A stretch of 33,083 nt of DNA from Pseudomonas sp. GM79 (GTDB lineage Bacteria > Pseudomonadota > Gammaproteobacteria > Pseudomonadales > Pseudomonadaceae): positions 1 through 33,083 of the forward strand of contig NZ_AKJE01000011.1 in NCBI RefSeq assembly GCF_000282495.1. The letters run 5' to 3'. The translations under genes were made by a program, and so were the position numbers. The notes under the pieces are model-generated. The model was not told the origin of the DNA. It did no database searches and saw only the letters and a list, made by a program, of their open reading frames with translations. The first letter of the stretch is position 1; each line of letters starts with the position of its first letter. Below are positions 8,601-17,474 of the stretch, one piece after another.

Positions 8601-10028
8601 TCAATCCACCAGTCGCGCCGCAAGAGACTTGGCTTGGCTCGCCACGTCGGTCACTGCCGTGCTCTCCCACCACATGCCGCGCAACGGCGGGCCCATGGCG
8701 AACAAACGGCTGGCGACCTGCCCGTCAGCGCCTGACACCGCGCCGTCATCCGCGGCGGCAATGCCCAACGCCAATGGCCCTGGCCGCACCAACCCGCGCG
8801 CCAACAGTTGCTGCGGCAATGGCCGCGCCACCCGCCGCCAGTCGTATTCGATGCCGCTGGAATTGATCAGTGCCGCGCCGTGCACCACGCAGGTTTCGGC
8901 CTCGCCACGGCGACGGATGCGGATACTCACCCCACCGCTCAACGAAGGCTCCAACCCTTTGAACGATGCAGCATGAATCCGCAACCGCCCTTCCCCGTGC
9001 AGCCGCGCCACCAACTCGGCACTCAACGGCGGCGAGCGGTGGTGATGGCTCTCCCACCACGGCCGCACATGGCGCACGAATTGCCGGCGTTGCACGTCCG
9101 TCGCCTGGTTCCACAACCGCCCGATGTGCGCCCGCACCGTGTCGAGTGGCGCTTGCCAGTCGATGCCTTGGGCGATGGCATCGCGGCAATGCCGACGCAG
9201 TTCGCGCATCAACTGGCGCGGTGTGCGAATGCTGTGATCCTCGGCCAAAAAATCCGCCCAGGCCGGCGGCTGCCTACGCACGTGGGGCAACAGCCCATGC
9301 CGGGAAAACACTTCGATCGGCCCGCGATGCCCGGCCTGCTCCAGCGACACCACGGCATCGACCATGGTCAGCCCGGAACCGATGATCAGCACCGTGGATT
9401 GTGGATCGAGTTGCCGCATGGAAGCCACGTCCCACGGGTCGAGGGCGGCGGCGTTCAGGCCGCTGGATTCGGTCTGTGGCGTGCGTGCGGCGGGGAACAT
9501 ACCGGTGGCCAGTACCGCATAGGCGCCTTGCAAGCGTTGCCCATCACTCAAGGTCAATTGCACTGAATCGCCCCGGGTTTGCAGGTCCACCACTTCGGCA
9601 CGCACATGTTCGACGGTCGAACCGTGGTGCTCACCCACTGCTTGCGCCTCGGCCAGACGCTGCTGCACATAGTCCCCAAACAGCCCACGCGGCGGGAACA
9701 ATTCACTGACTGGCACATGTTGCTGATCCGACTCCGGCCATCCACCCGTCGCGATGTGTTTGGTGAGCCATTGGGTCAAATCATCAGCGTTGTCGGGATC
9801 GACACTCATGCGCGCCGCGTTGCCGTTAAGCGTATGCCCCAGTTCGACCGCGCTATAGGCCTCGCCCCGACCGAGTTCGGCGCGGGGCTCGATCACCAAC
9901 GCCTGACGCTTGCCCGGCAAACGCAACAACTGCGCCGCCAGCATCGTGCCGCTCAGGCCACCACCGATGATCAGGATATCCGCGTGGCGGATGGGTTTGG
10001 TCGCCTGTCCGCTTGGGGTGTCAGTCAT
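8601..10028 (-). CDS. FAD/NAD(P)-binding oxidoreductase (YdhS-like, NAD_binding_9 type)
   Basis: Predicted soluble flavoprotein of 475 residues. An N-terminal Rossmann fold carries ILIIGGGLSG (19-27, FAD ADP-binding loop) followed by the acidic end VIEPRAELG. A second dinucleotide fold is seen at VLIIGSGLTMVDAV (213-226), and an ATG box-like ATGMFP at 175-180, as in flavin monooxygenase-like enzymes. The C-terminal RLFAMGPPLRGMWWESTAV is typical of the FAD-NAD(P)-binding family that includes YdhS; the substrate is unknown. The ATG at 10028 has GAGAA upstream; the TTG at 10046 also opens the frame but has no clear ribosome site. No obvious redox partner or operon mate is adjacent, and a REP pair follows the stop. 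Confidence 0.85.
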   Translation of the reverse strand: MTDTPSGQATKPIRHADILIIGGGLSGTMLAAQLLRLPGKRQALVIEPRAELGRGEAYSAVELGHTLNGNAARMSVDPDNADDLTQWLTKHIATGGWPESDQQHVPVSELFPPRGLFGDYVQQRLAEAQAVGEHHGSTVEHVRAEVVDLQTRGDSVQLTLSDGQRLQGAYAVLATGMFPAARTPQTESSGLNAAALDPWDVASMRQLDPQSTVLIIGSGLTMVDAVVSLEQAGHRGPIEVFSRHGLLPHVRRQPPAWADFLAEDHSIRTPRQLMRELRRHCRDAIAQGIDWQAPLDTVRAHIGRLWNQATDVQRRQFVRHVRPWWESHHHRSPPLSAELVARLHGEGRLRIHAASFKGLEPSLSGGVSIRIRRRGEAETCVVHGAALINSSGIEYDWRRVARPLPQQLLARGLVRPGPLALGIAAADDGAVSGADGQVASRLFAMGPPLRGMWWESTAVTDVASQAKSLAARLVD

Positions 10029-10184
10029 GCCGTTCTCACTGGTCAATGTTTACATGAATAGACATCGGGCATATCGCCCCATGCAGTCACATCGGCGCTG
10101 CCGGACAGCCCAGCGTAGAAGAAAACACATCAACTAAAAAATGCAAGATGTTCCACTGTTGCCCCGCCAACAGCCTGGCCTGTC

Positions 10185-10529
10185 TCAACAACGCATCGAT
10201 ACGCCCAAATCGAGCACTTCGCTTTTATGGAATGGATCGTCGACCCAATACCGCATCTGCATTCCCCCCACCCACAGACTGTTAATAAATGCGCAAGCAG
10301 GAATCAAGAATGATGCTCGCCCCTCTTGAAGTGGAATCACTAATCTATTGAGAGTCTTGCCAACCATATATTCAAGGGTCACCTGCGTGCCCGGATAGAC
10401 GTTCCGGTTCAATTCAATATCGACCCGGGCACCGGCAATGACATCTTCGATAAAGACATTGTCGCCGTAGGCCACGGGTAGTACGGGTGCAGGTAAAAGC
10501 TCTGACGGCTTTTTGTGATTAATAGACAT
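10185..10529 (-). CDS. hypothetical protein, 114 aa
   Basis: Not recognised. From the ATG at 10529 it begins MSINHKKPSELLPAPVLPVA and continues with a beta-rich, Ig-like pattern (GARVDIELN, PGTQVTLEYMVGK, alternating hydrophobics) and no signal peptide or membrane segment. An in-frame ATG at 10562 and a GTG at 10574 would add an arginine-rich N-terminus. GGA about 8 bases before 10529 is the best ribosome site. It stands alone between the oxidoreductase and the XRE regulator. The 157-bp gap on its downstream side (10029-10184) shows nothing I recognise. Confidence 0.6.
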   Translation of the reverse strand: MSINHKKPSELLPAPVLPVAYGDNVFIEDVIAGARVDIELNRNVYPGTQVTLEYMVGKTLNRLVIPLQEGRASFLIPACAFINSLWVGGMQMRYWVDDPFHKSEVLDLGVSMRC

Positions 10530-10658
10530 GTCTGAATCCGATTTTAAGGAGTGGGCCGCCATTCGCCGGCGCACTCATCATTGTTGGATCCGAGGCACAT
10601 CGTCTACTGTGAGAAGCAACAGGTATATACGTGTTTTACGCGACAAAATCGGCACCGA

Positions 10659-11222
10659 TTAAATCACCACATTACGCACAAAGCGCGCCGCCACGGCCCC
10701 CTCATTGCGATAGGAATGCGGCTGATTACTGGCAAACATAAAGAACTCACCCGCCGCGATTTTCTGCGGCTCGTTGCCGAGCATCAGGGTCAGGCAGCCT
10801 TCAAACACATAAATCTGTTCGCTATAGCCATCGGCATCCGGTTCCGAGGGGTAATGCTCGCCCGGCTCAAGGCGCCATTCCCAGAGTTCCACTTCACGAG
10901 TGGCGATAGCTTTGGCCAGCAACACCGCTTTACTGCCAGGGATCGTGCCGGCCCAGGCCAGTTCATTGATGCGGCTCGGGTCGCGGGCTTCAGGGGCCTG
11001 GATCAAATCGCTGAAGGCGACGTCCAGCGCTTCGGCCACGCGATCGAGGGTGGTCAGGCTGACGTTCTTCTCGCCGGCCTCGATGGCCACCAGCATGCGG
11101 CGACTGACACCGGATTTTTCGGCCAGGGCAGTCTGGCTCATGTCGGCGGCGTGGCGCAGACGTCGGACGTTCTGGCTGACGTGCTGGAGGACCGACGCCC
11201 GTTGGGTGGAATCTTTGTGCAC
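10659..11222 (-). CDS. XRE-family regulator with C-terminal cupin domain
   Basis: One-component transcription factor of about 187 residues. The N-terminal helix-turn-helix (about 15-70) reads MSQTALAEKSGVSRRMLVAI and EAGEKNVSLTTLDRVAEAL. The C-terminal half is a cupin barrel (about 100-187) with LEPGEHYPSEPDADGYSEQ, FEGCLTLMLG and FFMFASNQPHSYRN, which probably binds a small ligand or metal. The GTG at 11222 is preferred because AAGTGAG lies 7 bases upstream; a GTG at 11234 adds four residues but has no ribosome site. The gene diverges from an EamA exporter, a common regulator-target layout, and the intervening palindromes suggest autoregulation. Confidence 0.88.
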   Translation of the reverse strand: MHKDSTQRASVLQHVSQNVRRLRHAADMSQTALAEKSGVSRRMLVAIEAGEKNVSLTTLDRVAEALDVAFSDLIQAPEARDPSRINELAWAGTIPGSKAVLLAKAIATREVELWEWRLEPGEHYPSEPDADGYSEQIYVFEGCLTLMLGNEPQKIAAGEFFMFASNQPHSYRNEGAVAARFVRNVVI

Positions 11223-11259
11223 TATATTGCTCACTTGATGGTGTTGCGCAGTATACTGC
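11219..11259. promoter_or_regulatory. twin palindromic operator between XRE-cupin and EamA genes
   Basis: GCAGTATACTGC (11248-11259) is a perfect 12-bp palindrome. GCACTATATTGC (11219-11230) matches it at 10 of 12 positions, with centres 29 bp apart. TATACT inside the first palindrome can serve as a -10 hexamer on either strand, and the second site overlaps the proposed GTG start of the regulator. Paired sites over promoter elements are what a self-regulating repressor would use. Binding by the adjacent XRE protein is inferred. Confidence 0.55.
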
Positions 11260-11306
11260 CCAACTTCCGGCGCATTGTGCGTCTCCCTCAGGTAGCACGC
11301 AAGGTC

Positions 11307-12242
11307 ATGACGTCGGTGAACTCCTCCCCTGCTTCCTCCCGTTTCTCACGGTTCAGCAAAGCTGAATGCGTGTTGGTGCTGATCACTATGGTCTGGGGCG
11401 GCACCTTTTTGCTGGTGCAGCATGCAATGACCGTCAGCGGGCCGATGTTTTTCGTAGGCCTGCGTTTTGCCGCGGCAGCGATTATCGTTGCCCTGTTCTC
11501 CTGGCGTCATCTGCGCGAACTGACCCTGTTCGAACTCAAGGCCGGGGCGTTTATCGGCGTGGCGATCATGCTCGGTTACGGCTTGCAGACCGTGGGCTTG
11601 CAGAGCATTCCCAGCAGTCAGTCGGCGTTTATTACCGCGCTTTATGTGCCGTTCGTGCCGTTGCTGCAATGGCTGGTGCTGGGGCGGCGTCCAGGGTTGA
11701 TGCCGAGTATCGGGATCATGCTGGCCTTTACCGGGTTGATGCTGTTGTCGGGGCCGGCCGGCGCTTCGTTCAATTTCAGCCCCGGTGAAATCGCCACATT
11801 GATCAGCGCCGTGGCGATTGCGGCGGAGATCATTCTGATCAGCACCTATGCCGGTCAGGTCGACGTGCGCCGGGTGACGGTGGTGCAGCTGGCGGTGACT
11901 TCGGTGCTGGCGTTTCTGATGGTGGTGCCGACTCAGGAAGTGATTCCGGGGTTCTCCTGGTTGCTGTTGTGCAGCGCATTGGGGCTGGGCGCGGCGAGTG
12001 CGGCGATTCAGGTGGCGATGAACTGGGCGCAGAAGAGTGTTTCGCCGACGCGGGCGACGTTGATCTATGCCGGAGAGCCGGTGTGGGCCGGGATTGTCGG
12101 GCGGATCGCCGGAGAGCGGTTGCCGGCGATTGCGTTGGTTGGGGCGGGGTTGATTGTGGCGGCGGTGATTGTCAGTGAATTGAAGACCAAAGGTAAGGTT
12201 GTTGCTGCGCAAGAGGATTTGGAGCGGGAAACACAAGGGTAA
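11307..12242 (+). CDS. EamA/DMT-superfamily transporter
   Basis: Inner-membrane exporter of about 311 residues with ten predicted transmembrane helices in two EamA repeats. The first repeat starts CVLVLITMVWGGTFLLVQHA and ends ITALYVPFVPLLQWLVLG; the second includes FSPGEIATLISAVAIAAEII and ATLIYAGEPVWAGIVGRIAG. Related proteins export amino acids or metabolites; the substrate here is unknown. The ATG at 11307 is chosen because the upstream ATG at 11238 lies inside the operator region, before the likely transcription start. The frame stays open further upstream, but that part is the antisense of the regulator gene. The last 300 bases are notably G-rich on the coding strand. Confidence 0.88.
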   Translation: MTSVNSSPASSRFSRFSKAECVLVLITMVWGGTFLLVQHAMTVSGPMFFVGLRFAAAAIIVALFSWRHLRELTLFELKAGAFIGVAIMLGYGLQTVGLQSIPSSQSAFITALYVPFVPLLQWLVLGRRPGLMPSIGIMLAFTGLMLLSGPAGASFNFSPGEIATLISAVAIAAEIILISTYAGQVDVRRVTVVQLAVTSVLAFLMVVPTQEVIPGFSWLLLCSALGLGAASAAIQVAMNWAQKSVSPTRATLIYAGEPVWAGIVGRIAGERLPAIALVGAGLIVAAVIVSELKTKGKVVAAQEDLERETQG

Positions 12243-12274
12243 GACCCGATATCTGCGGCGCCGGATAGATCGTC

Positions 12275-12367
12275 TTCGCGAGCAAGCCCGCTCCCACAGG
12301 GGATCTGCGGTGTACAAACAATGAGTGTCGCACCGAAATCCTAATGTGGGAGCGGGCTTGCCCGCGA
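12275..12367. repeat. REP doublet after EamA gene
   Basis: TTCGCGAGCAAGCCCGCTCC begins at 12275 and is identical over 24 bases to the copies at 8477 and 18625. A diverged inverted copy lies at 12345-12367 (TGTGGGAGCGGGCTTGCCCG, then CGA). It lies between the EamA stop codon and the Mrp operon promoter, a likely transcript end. Confidence 0.85.
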
Positions 12368-12458
12368 TGGGGTCGGGACAGGCGAGATCGCGCTCACTGA
12401 AACAATGATAAACACGAATTTCCCGCTTACCTTGTAGGATTCTGCGACAGCTTGGCGT

Positions 12459-12487
12459 TTGGTGATCGGGGAGCTGGCACGTATGAT
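12459..12487 (+). promoter_or_regulatory. sigma-70-type promoter of the mrp operon
   Basis: TTGGTG (12459-12464) and TATGAT (12482-12487) are separated by 17 bases. Transcription would start near 12494, giving a short leader of about 24 bases before the ATG at 12518. No operator was recognised. Confidence 0.5.
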
Positions 12488-12517
12488 GCTTCACAAACTT
12501 CCGCAGATTAGAAGCCT

Positions 12518-15448
12518 ATGTCTCTGATAGTTCTACTGCTTCTGCCTTTTATCGGCAGTTGTCTGGCAGCCTTGCTGCCGCACAACGCGCGTAATACCGA
12601 ATCGCTGTTGGCTGGCCTGGTTGCCCTGATCGGCACCGTCCAGGTTGCGCTCTTGTACCCGCAAATCGCCGATGGCGGCGTGATCCGCGAAGAGTTCTTC
12701 TGGCTGCCCAGCCTGGGCCTGAACTTCGTTCTGCGCATGGATGGTTTCGCCTGGCTGTTCTCGATGCTGGTGCTGGGCATCGGCACGCTGGTTTCGCTAT
12801 ACGCCCGCTACTACATGTCGCCGGACGATCCGGTGCCGCGTTTCTTCGCGTTTTTCCTGGCGTTCATGGGCGCCATGCTGGGGCTGGTGATCTCCGGCAA
12901 CCTGATCCAGATCGTATTTTTCTGGGAGCTGACCAGCCTCTTTTCATTCCTGTTGATCGGCTACTGGCACCATCGCGCCGATGCGCGACGTGGCGCCTAT
13001 ATGGCATTGATGGTCACCGGTGCCGGTGGCTTGTGTTTGCTGGCGGGGGTCATGCTGCTCGGCCATGTGGTGGGCAGCTATGACCTGGACAAGGTCCTGG
13101 CCGCCGGCGATCTGATTCGCGCACATGCCCTCTACCCTATTCTGCTTCCCCTGATCCTGATCGGCGCCTTGAGCAAAAGTGCGCAATTCCCCTTCCACTT
13201 CTGGCTGCCCCACGCCATGGCGGCGCCGACACCGGTTTCGGCGTATCTGCACTCGGCGACCATGGTCAAGGCCGGGGTCTTCCTGCTCGCACGCCTGTGG
13301 CCGTCGCTGTCCGGCAGTGAAGAATGGTTCTACATTGTCGGCGGGGCCGGAGCCTGTACGCTGTTGCTCGGTGCTTACTGTGCGATGTTCCAGAACGACC
13401 TCAAGGGCCTGCTGGCCTACTCGACCATCAGCCACCTGGGCCTGATCACTTTGCTGCTGGGGCTGAACAGTCCGCTGGCCGCCGTCGCCGCGGTATTCCA
13501 CATTCTCAACCACGCCACGTTCAAGGCCTCGCTGTTCATGGCCGCCGGGATCATCGACCACGAAAGCGGCACCCGGGACATTCGCAAACTCAGCGGCCTG
13601 GTCAAACTGATCCCGTTCACCGCCACCCTGGCCATGGTCGCCAGTGCCTCCATGGCCGGCGTGCCGCTGCTCAACGGTTTCCTGTCCAAAGAGATGTTCT
13701 TCGCCGAAACGGTGTTCATCAACGCGACAGCCTGGATCGAGATGACCCTGCCAATCGTCGCGACCATCGCCGGGACGTTCAGCGTGGCTTACTCCCTGCG
13801 CTTCACCGTTGATGTGTTTTTCGGCCCGAGCGCCACCGACCTGCCGCACACCCCGCACGAGCCGCCACGCTGGATGCGCGCGCCGGTGGAATTGCTGGTG
13901 TTTACCTGTCTGGTGGTAGGGATCTTCCCGGCGCAAGTGGTCGGCCCGTTGCTCGCGGCGGCGGCATTGCCGGTGGTGGGCGGTACGCTGCCCGAGTACA
14001 GCCTGGCGATCTGGCACGGCTGGAACGCGCCGATGATCATGAGCCTGATCGCCATGTCCTGCGGCATCATCCTCTATCTGCTGTTGCGCAATCAGCTCAA
14101 GCGCGGGCGTTTCTCGCACCCGCCGGTGATCAGCCACTTCAACGGCAAGCGCCTGTTCGAGCGCTGCCTGGTGATCATGATGCGCCTGGCCCGTCGCCTG
14201 GAGCGGCGGGTCAGCACCCGGCGCCTGCAAACCCAACTGTTTCTGGTGGTGCTCGCCGCGGTGCTGGCCGGGTTGATCCCGATGCTGCACAGCAGCCTGA
14301 GCTGGGGCGACCGACCGAAGATTCCGGGCTCGATCGTGTTCGTGATCCTCTGGCTGCTGGCGATTGCCTGTGCCCTTGGCGCGGCGTGGCAAGCCAAGTA
14401 TCACCGGCTCGCCGCCCTGACCATGGTCAGCGTCTGCGGCCTGATGACCTGCGTGACCTTCGTCTGGTTCTCGGCGCCGGACCTGGCGCTGACGCAACTG
14501 GTGGTCGAAGTGGTGACCACAGTGCTGATCCTGCTGGGCCTGCGCTGGTTGCCGCGACGGATCGAAGAGGTGTCACCGTTGCCGAGCAGCCTGCGCAAGG
14601 CACGCATCCGTCGTATCCGCGACTTGCTGCTGTCGATCGCGGTTGGTGGCGGCATGGCGTTGCTGTCCTACGCAATGCTGACCCGCCAGACGCCCAACGA
14701 CATTTCCTCGTTCTACCTCAGTCGCGCCCTGCCCGAAGGCGGCGGCAGCAACGTGGTCAACGTGATGCTGGTGGACTTCCGTGGCTTCGACACCCTCGGC
14801 GAAATCACCGTGCTGGTGGCCGTTGCCCTGGCCGTGTTCGCCCTGCTGCGACGCTTCCGTCCACCGAAAGAAAGCCTGCAACTGCCGGCCCAACAGCGCT
14901 TGCTGGCGCCCGACGTGGTCACCGACCTGGTCAACCCGCGTCACGCCAGCGACACCGCGCTCGGTTTCATGATGGTGCCAGCGGTGCTGGTGCGTCTGCT
15001 GCTGCCGATTGCGTTTGTGGTGTCGGTCTACCTGTTCATGCGCGGGCACAATCAACCCGGTGGCGGTTTCGTCGCCGGGCTGGTGATGTCGGTGGCGTTC
15101 ATCCTGCAATACATGGTCGCCGGCACCCAGTGGGTCGAGGCGCAGATGAGCCTGCGGCCGCTGCGCTGGATGGGCACCGGGCTGCTGTTCGCCACGGTCA
15201 CCGGGCTCGGGGCGATGGTGGCCGGGTATCCATTCCTTACCACTCACACCTGGCATTTCGCATTGCCGCTGCTCGGCGAGATTCACATCGCCAGTGCGCT
15301 GTTCTTCGACATTGGCGTGTACGCCGTGGTGGTCGGCTCGACGCTGTTGATCCTGACCGCCCTCGCCCACCAGTCGGTACGCGGTCATAAAACCAGCGCG
15401 CAACCCAAGCCCATGGCCAAAGCGGCTGCCACGCAAGGAGCCATCTGA
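12518..15448 (+). CDS. mrpA: Mrp Na+/H+ antiporter, fused subunits A and B
   Basis: Largest subunit of the multi-protein Mrp (Sha/Pha) cation/proton antiporter in the inner membrane. The 976-residue protein begins with an NADH-dehydrogenase-like proton channel (about 60-430). It keeps FFWELTSL with E137, ALSKSAQFPFHFWLPHAMA with K220, and SATMVKAGVFL with K251, the charged residues expected on the proton path. A later block, FVWFSAPDLALTQLVVEVVT, is the extra MrpA C-terminal region. From about 810 onward a MrpB domain is fused (MMVPAVLVRLLLPIAFVVSV, MRGHNQPGGGFVAGLV). Fused A/B is the usual form in Pseudomonas and rhizobia (PhaAB). The ATG at 12518 follows the promoter directly; the stop overlaps the next start (TGATG). 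Confidence 0.96.
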   Translation: MSLIVLLLLPFIGSCLAALLPHNARNTESLLAGLVALIGTVQVALLYPQIADGGVIREEFFWLPSLGLNFVLRMDGFAWLFSMLVLGIGTLVSLYARYYMSPDDPVPRFFAFFLAFMGAMLGLVISGNLIQIVFFWELTSLFSFLLIGYWHHRADARRGAYMALMVTGAGGLCLLAGVMLLGHVVGSYDLDKVLAAGDLIRAHALYPILLPLILIGALSKSAQFPFHFWLPHAMAAPTPVSAYLHSATMVKAGVFLLARLWPSLSGSEEWFYIVGGAGACTLLLGAYCAMFQNDLKGLLAYSTISHLGLITLLLGLNSPLAAVAAVFHILNHATFKASLFMAAGIIDHESGTRDIRKLSGLVKLIPFTATLAMVASASMAGVPLLNGFLSKEMFFAETVFINATAWIEMTLPIVATIAGTFSVAYSLRFTVDVFFGPSATDLPHTPHEPPRWMRAPVELLVFTCLVVGIFPAQVVGPLLAAAALPVVGGTLPEYSLAIWHGWNAPMIMSLIAMSCGIILYLLLRNQLKRGRFSHPPVISHFNGKRLFERCLVIMMRLARRLERRVSTRRLQTQLFLVVLAAVLAGLIPMLHSSLSWGDRPKIPGSIVFVILWLLAIACALGAAWQAKYHRLAALTMVSVCGLMTCVTFVWFSAPDLALTQLVVEVVTTVLILLGLRWLPRRIEEVSPLPSSLRKARIRRIRDLLLSIAVGGGMALLSYAMLTRQTPNDISSFYLSRALPEGGGSNVVNVMLVDFRGFDTLGEITVLVAVALAVFALLRRFRPPKESLQLPAQQRLLAPDVVTDLVNPRHASDTALGFMMVPAVLVRLLLPIAFVVSVYLFMRGHNQPGGGFVAGLVMSVAFILQYMVAGTQWVEAQMSLRPLRWMGTGLLFATVTGLGAMVAGYPFLTTHTWHFALPLLGEIHIASALFFDIGVYAVVVGSTLLILTALAHQSVRGHKTSAQPKPMAKAAATQGAI

Positions 15449-15792
15449 TGGAAGAAGTCATCGCAATCGCCATCGGTGTGCTGGCCGCGTCCGGCGTGTG
15501 GCTGGTGCTGCGGCCACGGACGTTCCAGGTGGTCATGGGCCTGTGCCTGCTGTCCTACGGCGTCAACCTGTTCATCTTCAGCATGGGCAGCCTGTTCATC
15601 GGCAAGGAGCCGAACATCAAGGACGGCGTGCCTCAGGATTTGCTGCACTACACCGACCCGCTGCCGCAAGCGTTGGTGCTGACCGCGATCGTCATCAGCT
15701 TCGCCATGACCGCGTTGTTCCTGGTAGTGCTGCTCGCCTCCCGGGGCCTGACCGGTACCGACCATGTGGATGGCCGGGAGCCTAAAGAATGA
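15448..15792 (+). CDS. mrpC: Mrp antiporter subunit C
   Basis: Small NuoK-like membrane subunit of 114 residues with three predicted helices: IAIAIGVLAASGVWLVLRP, VVMGLCLLSYGVNLFIFSMG and ALVLTAIVISFAMTALFLVV. The loop FIGKEPNIKDG and the DPLPQALVLTAIVI block are characteristic of MrpC. AAGGAG lies inside the end of the A/B gene, 7 bases before the ATG, which shares a base with the upstream stop, implying coupled translation. It is required for assembly with subunits A and D. Confidence 0.95.
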   Translation: MEEVIAIAIGVLAASGVWLVLRPRTFQVVMGLCLLSYGVNLFIFSMGSLFIGKEPNIKDGVPQDLLHYTDPLPQALVLTAIVISFAMTALFLVVLLASRGLTGTDHVDGREPKE

Positions 15793-17474
15793 ATCCGATG
15801 GCGCACCTGATCGCAGCCCCCATTCTGCTACCGCTGCTGACCGCCGCGGTGATGCTGATGCTGGGCGAAAAACACCGCCCGTTAAAGGCCAAAATCAATC
15901 TGTTCTCCAGCCTGCTGGGGCTGGGCATTGCCGTGATGCTGCTGCAATGGACGCAAACCACCGGCGTGCCGGGCTCCATCGGTGTGTACCTGCCGGGCAA
16001 TTGGCAAGTGCCGTTCGGTATTGTGCTGGTGGTCGATCGTCTGTCGGCGCTGATGCTGGTGCTGACCGGGATCATCGGCGTCAGCGCCCTGCTGTTCGCC
16101 ATGGCGCGCTGGGACGGCGCCGGCTCGAGTTTCCACGCGCTGTTCCAGATTCAGTTGATGGGCCTGTACGGCGCCTTCCTGACGGCGGACCTGTTCAACC
16201 TGTTCGTGTTTTTCGAAGTGCTGCTGGCCGCCTCCTACGGGCTGATGCTGCACGGTTCGGGCCGGGCGCGGGTGTCGTCGGGGCTGCATTACATCTCGAT
16301 CAACCTGCTGGCCTCGTCACTTTTCCTGATTGGCGCGGCGCTGATCTACGGCGTCACCGGCACTTTGAACATGGCCGACCTGGCGCTGAAAATCCCGCTG
16401 GTGCCGGAAGCCGATCGCGGCTTGCTGCACGCCGGCGCGGCGATTCTGGCGGTGGCGTTCCTGGCCAAGGCCGGCATGTGGCCGCTGAACTTCTGGCTGG
16501 TGCCGGCCTACTCCGCGGCCAGCGCACCCGTGGCGGCGATGTTCGCGATCATGACCAAGGTCGGCGTCTACACTTTGCTGCGCCTGTGGACGCTGCTGTT
16601 CTCCGGGCAGGCCGGTGCATCCGCTTACTTCGGTGGCGACTGGCTGATCTACGGCGGCATGGCGACCATCGTTTGCGCCGCCGTGGCGATCCTCGCCGCG
16701 CAACGCCTGGAGCGCATGGCCAGCCTGAGCATTCTGGTGTCGGCAGGCATTCTGTTGTCGGCCATCGGTTTCGCCCAGCCGAACCTGATCGGCGCGGCGC
16801 TGTTCTACCTGGTCAGCTCGACCCTGGCCTTGAGCGCGCTGTTCCTGCTGGCCGAGTTGATCGAGCGCTCGCGTTCGGCCAACGAAATGCCGCTGTTCGA
16901 TGACGGCGAGCTGCTGCCACGGCCCCTCGAATCCCTGCAGCCGCCCAAAGGCTTCAACCTCGATGACGAACAGAAAGCCGTGGTCGGACAAGTGATTCCC
17001 TGGACCATGGCTTTCCTCGGTTTGAGCTTCATCGCCTGCGCCCTGCTGATCATCGGCATGCCGCCGCTTTCCGGGTTTATCGGCAAACTCAGTCTGCTCA
17101 GCGCCCTGCTCAATCCGCTGGGTCTGGGCAATGGCAGCGACGAACCGATATCGAACAGCGCGTGGGGGTTGCTCGTCCTGTTGATCTTGTCCGGGTTGGC
17201 CTCGTTGATTGCTTTCTCGCGTTTGGGCATCCAGCGTTTCTGGACTCCGCAAGAGCGGCCGTCGCCCTTGCTGCGGCGCCTGGAATGCGTGCCAATCGTG
17301 GTTCTGCTGGGGCTGAGCATTGCGCTGACGTTCAAGGCCGAACCGCTGCTGCGCTACACCCAAGCGGCGGCCGTTGCATTGAACAACCCTCAGCAATACG
17401 TGATGGCGGTGCTCGAAACCCGTGTAATTCCAAGCCCGCAAGCCAAGACAGCGCTGCTGGAGGTGCAACCATGA
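15789..17474 (+). CDS. mrpD: Mrp antiporter subunit D
   Basis: Second proton-channel subunit, homologous to NuoM/NuoN and to MrpA; 561 residues with about 14 membrane helices. The conserved ion-path residues are present: E143 in FNLFVFFEVLLAASYGLML, K227 in AFLAKAGMWPLNFWLVPAYS and K257 in MFAIMTKVGVYTLLRL. A hydrophilic stretch around 365-395 (SRSANEMPLFDDGELLPRPL) separates the antiporter core from the last helices, and PPLSGFIGKLSLLSALLNPL follows. The start overlaps the mrpC stop by four bases (ATGA), and the stop overlaps mrpE likewise. Confidence 0.95.
   Translation: MNPMAHLIAAPILLPLLTAAVMLMLGEKHRPLKAKINLFSSLLGLGIAVMLLQWTQTTGVPGSIGVYLPGNWQVPFGIVLVVDRLSALMLVLTGIIGVSALLFAMARWDGAGSSFHALFQIQLMGLYGAFLTADLFNLFVFFEVLLAASYGLMLHGSGRARVSSGLHYISINLLASSLFLIGAALIYGVTGTLNMADLALKIPLVPEADRGLLHAGAAILAVAFLAKAGMWPLNFWLVPAYSAASAPVAAMFAIMTKVGVYTLLRLWTLLFSGQAGASAYFGGDWLIYGGMATIVCAAVAILAAQRLERMASLSILVSAGILLSAIGFAQPNLIGAALFYLVSSTLALSALFLLAELIERSRSANEMPLFDDGELLPRPLESLQPPKGFNLDDEQKAVVGQVIPWTMAFLGLSFIACALLIIGMPPLSGFIGKLSLLSALLNPLGLGNGSDEPISNSAWGLLVLLILSGLASLIAFSRLGIQRFWTPQERPSPLLRRLECVPIVVLLGLSIALTFKAEPLLRYTQAAAVALNNPQQYVMAVLETRVIPSPQAKTALLEVQP

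Noticed and set aside
8276..8623. 115-codon minus-strand frame across the REP pair
   Set aside because: It runs through both repeat arms and overlaps the end of the oxidoreductase gene; only the short DUF6124-like stretch deserves mention.
10551..11306. Upstream extension of the EamA frame to 563 codons
   Set aside because: The extra 250 codons are the antisense of the XRE-cupin gene and pass through the operator; the transporter fold starts after 11307.
12944..14497. 517-codon minus-strand frame, Gln/His/Arg-rich
   Set aside because: Antisense of mrpA; low-complexity composition typical of reversed membrane-protein codons.
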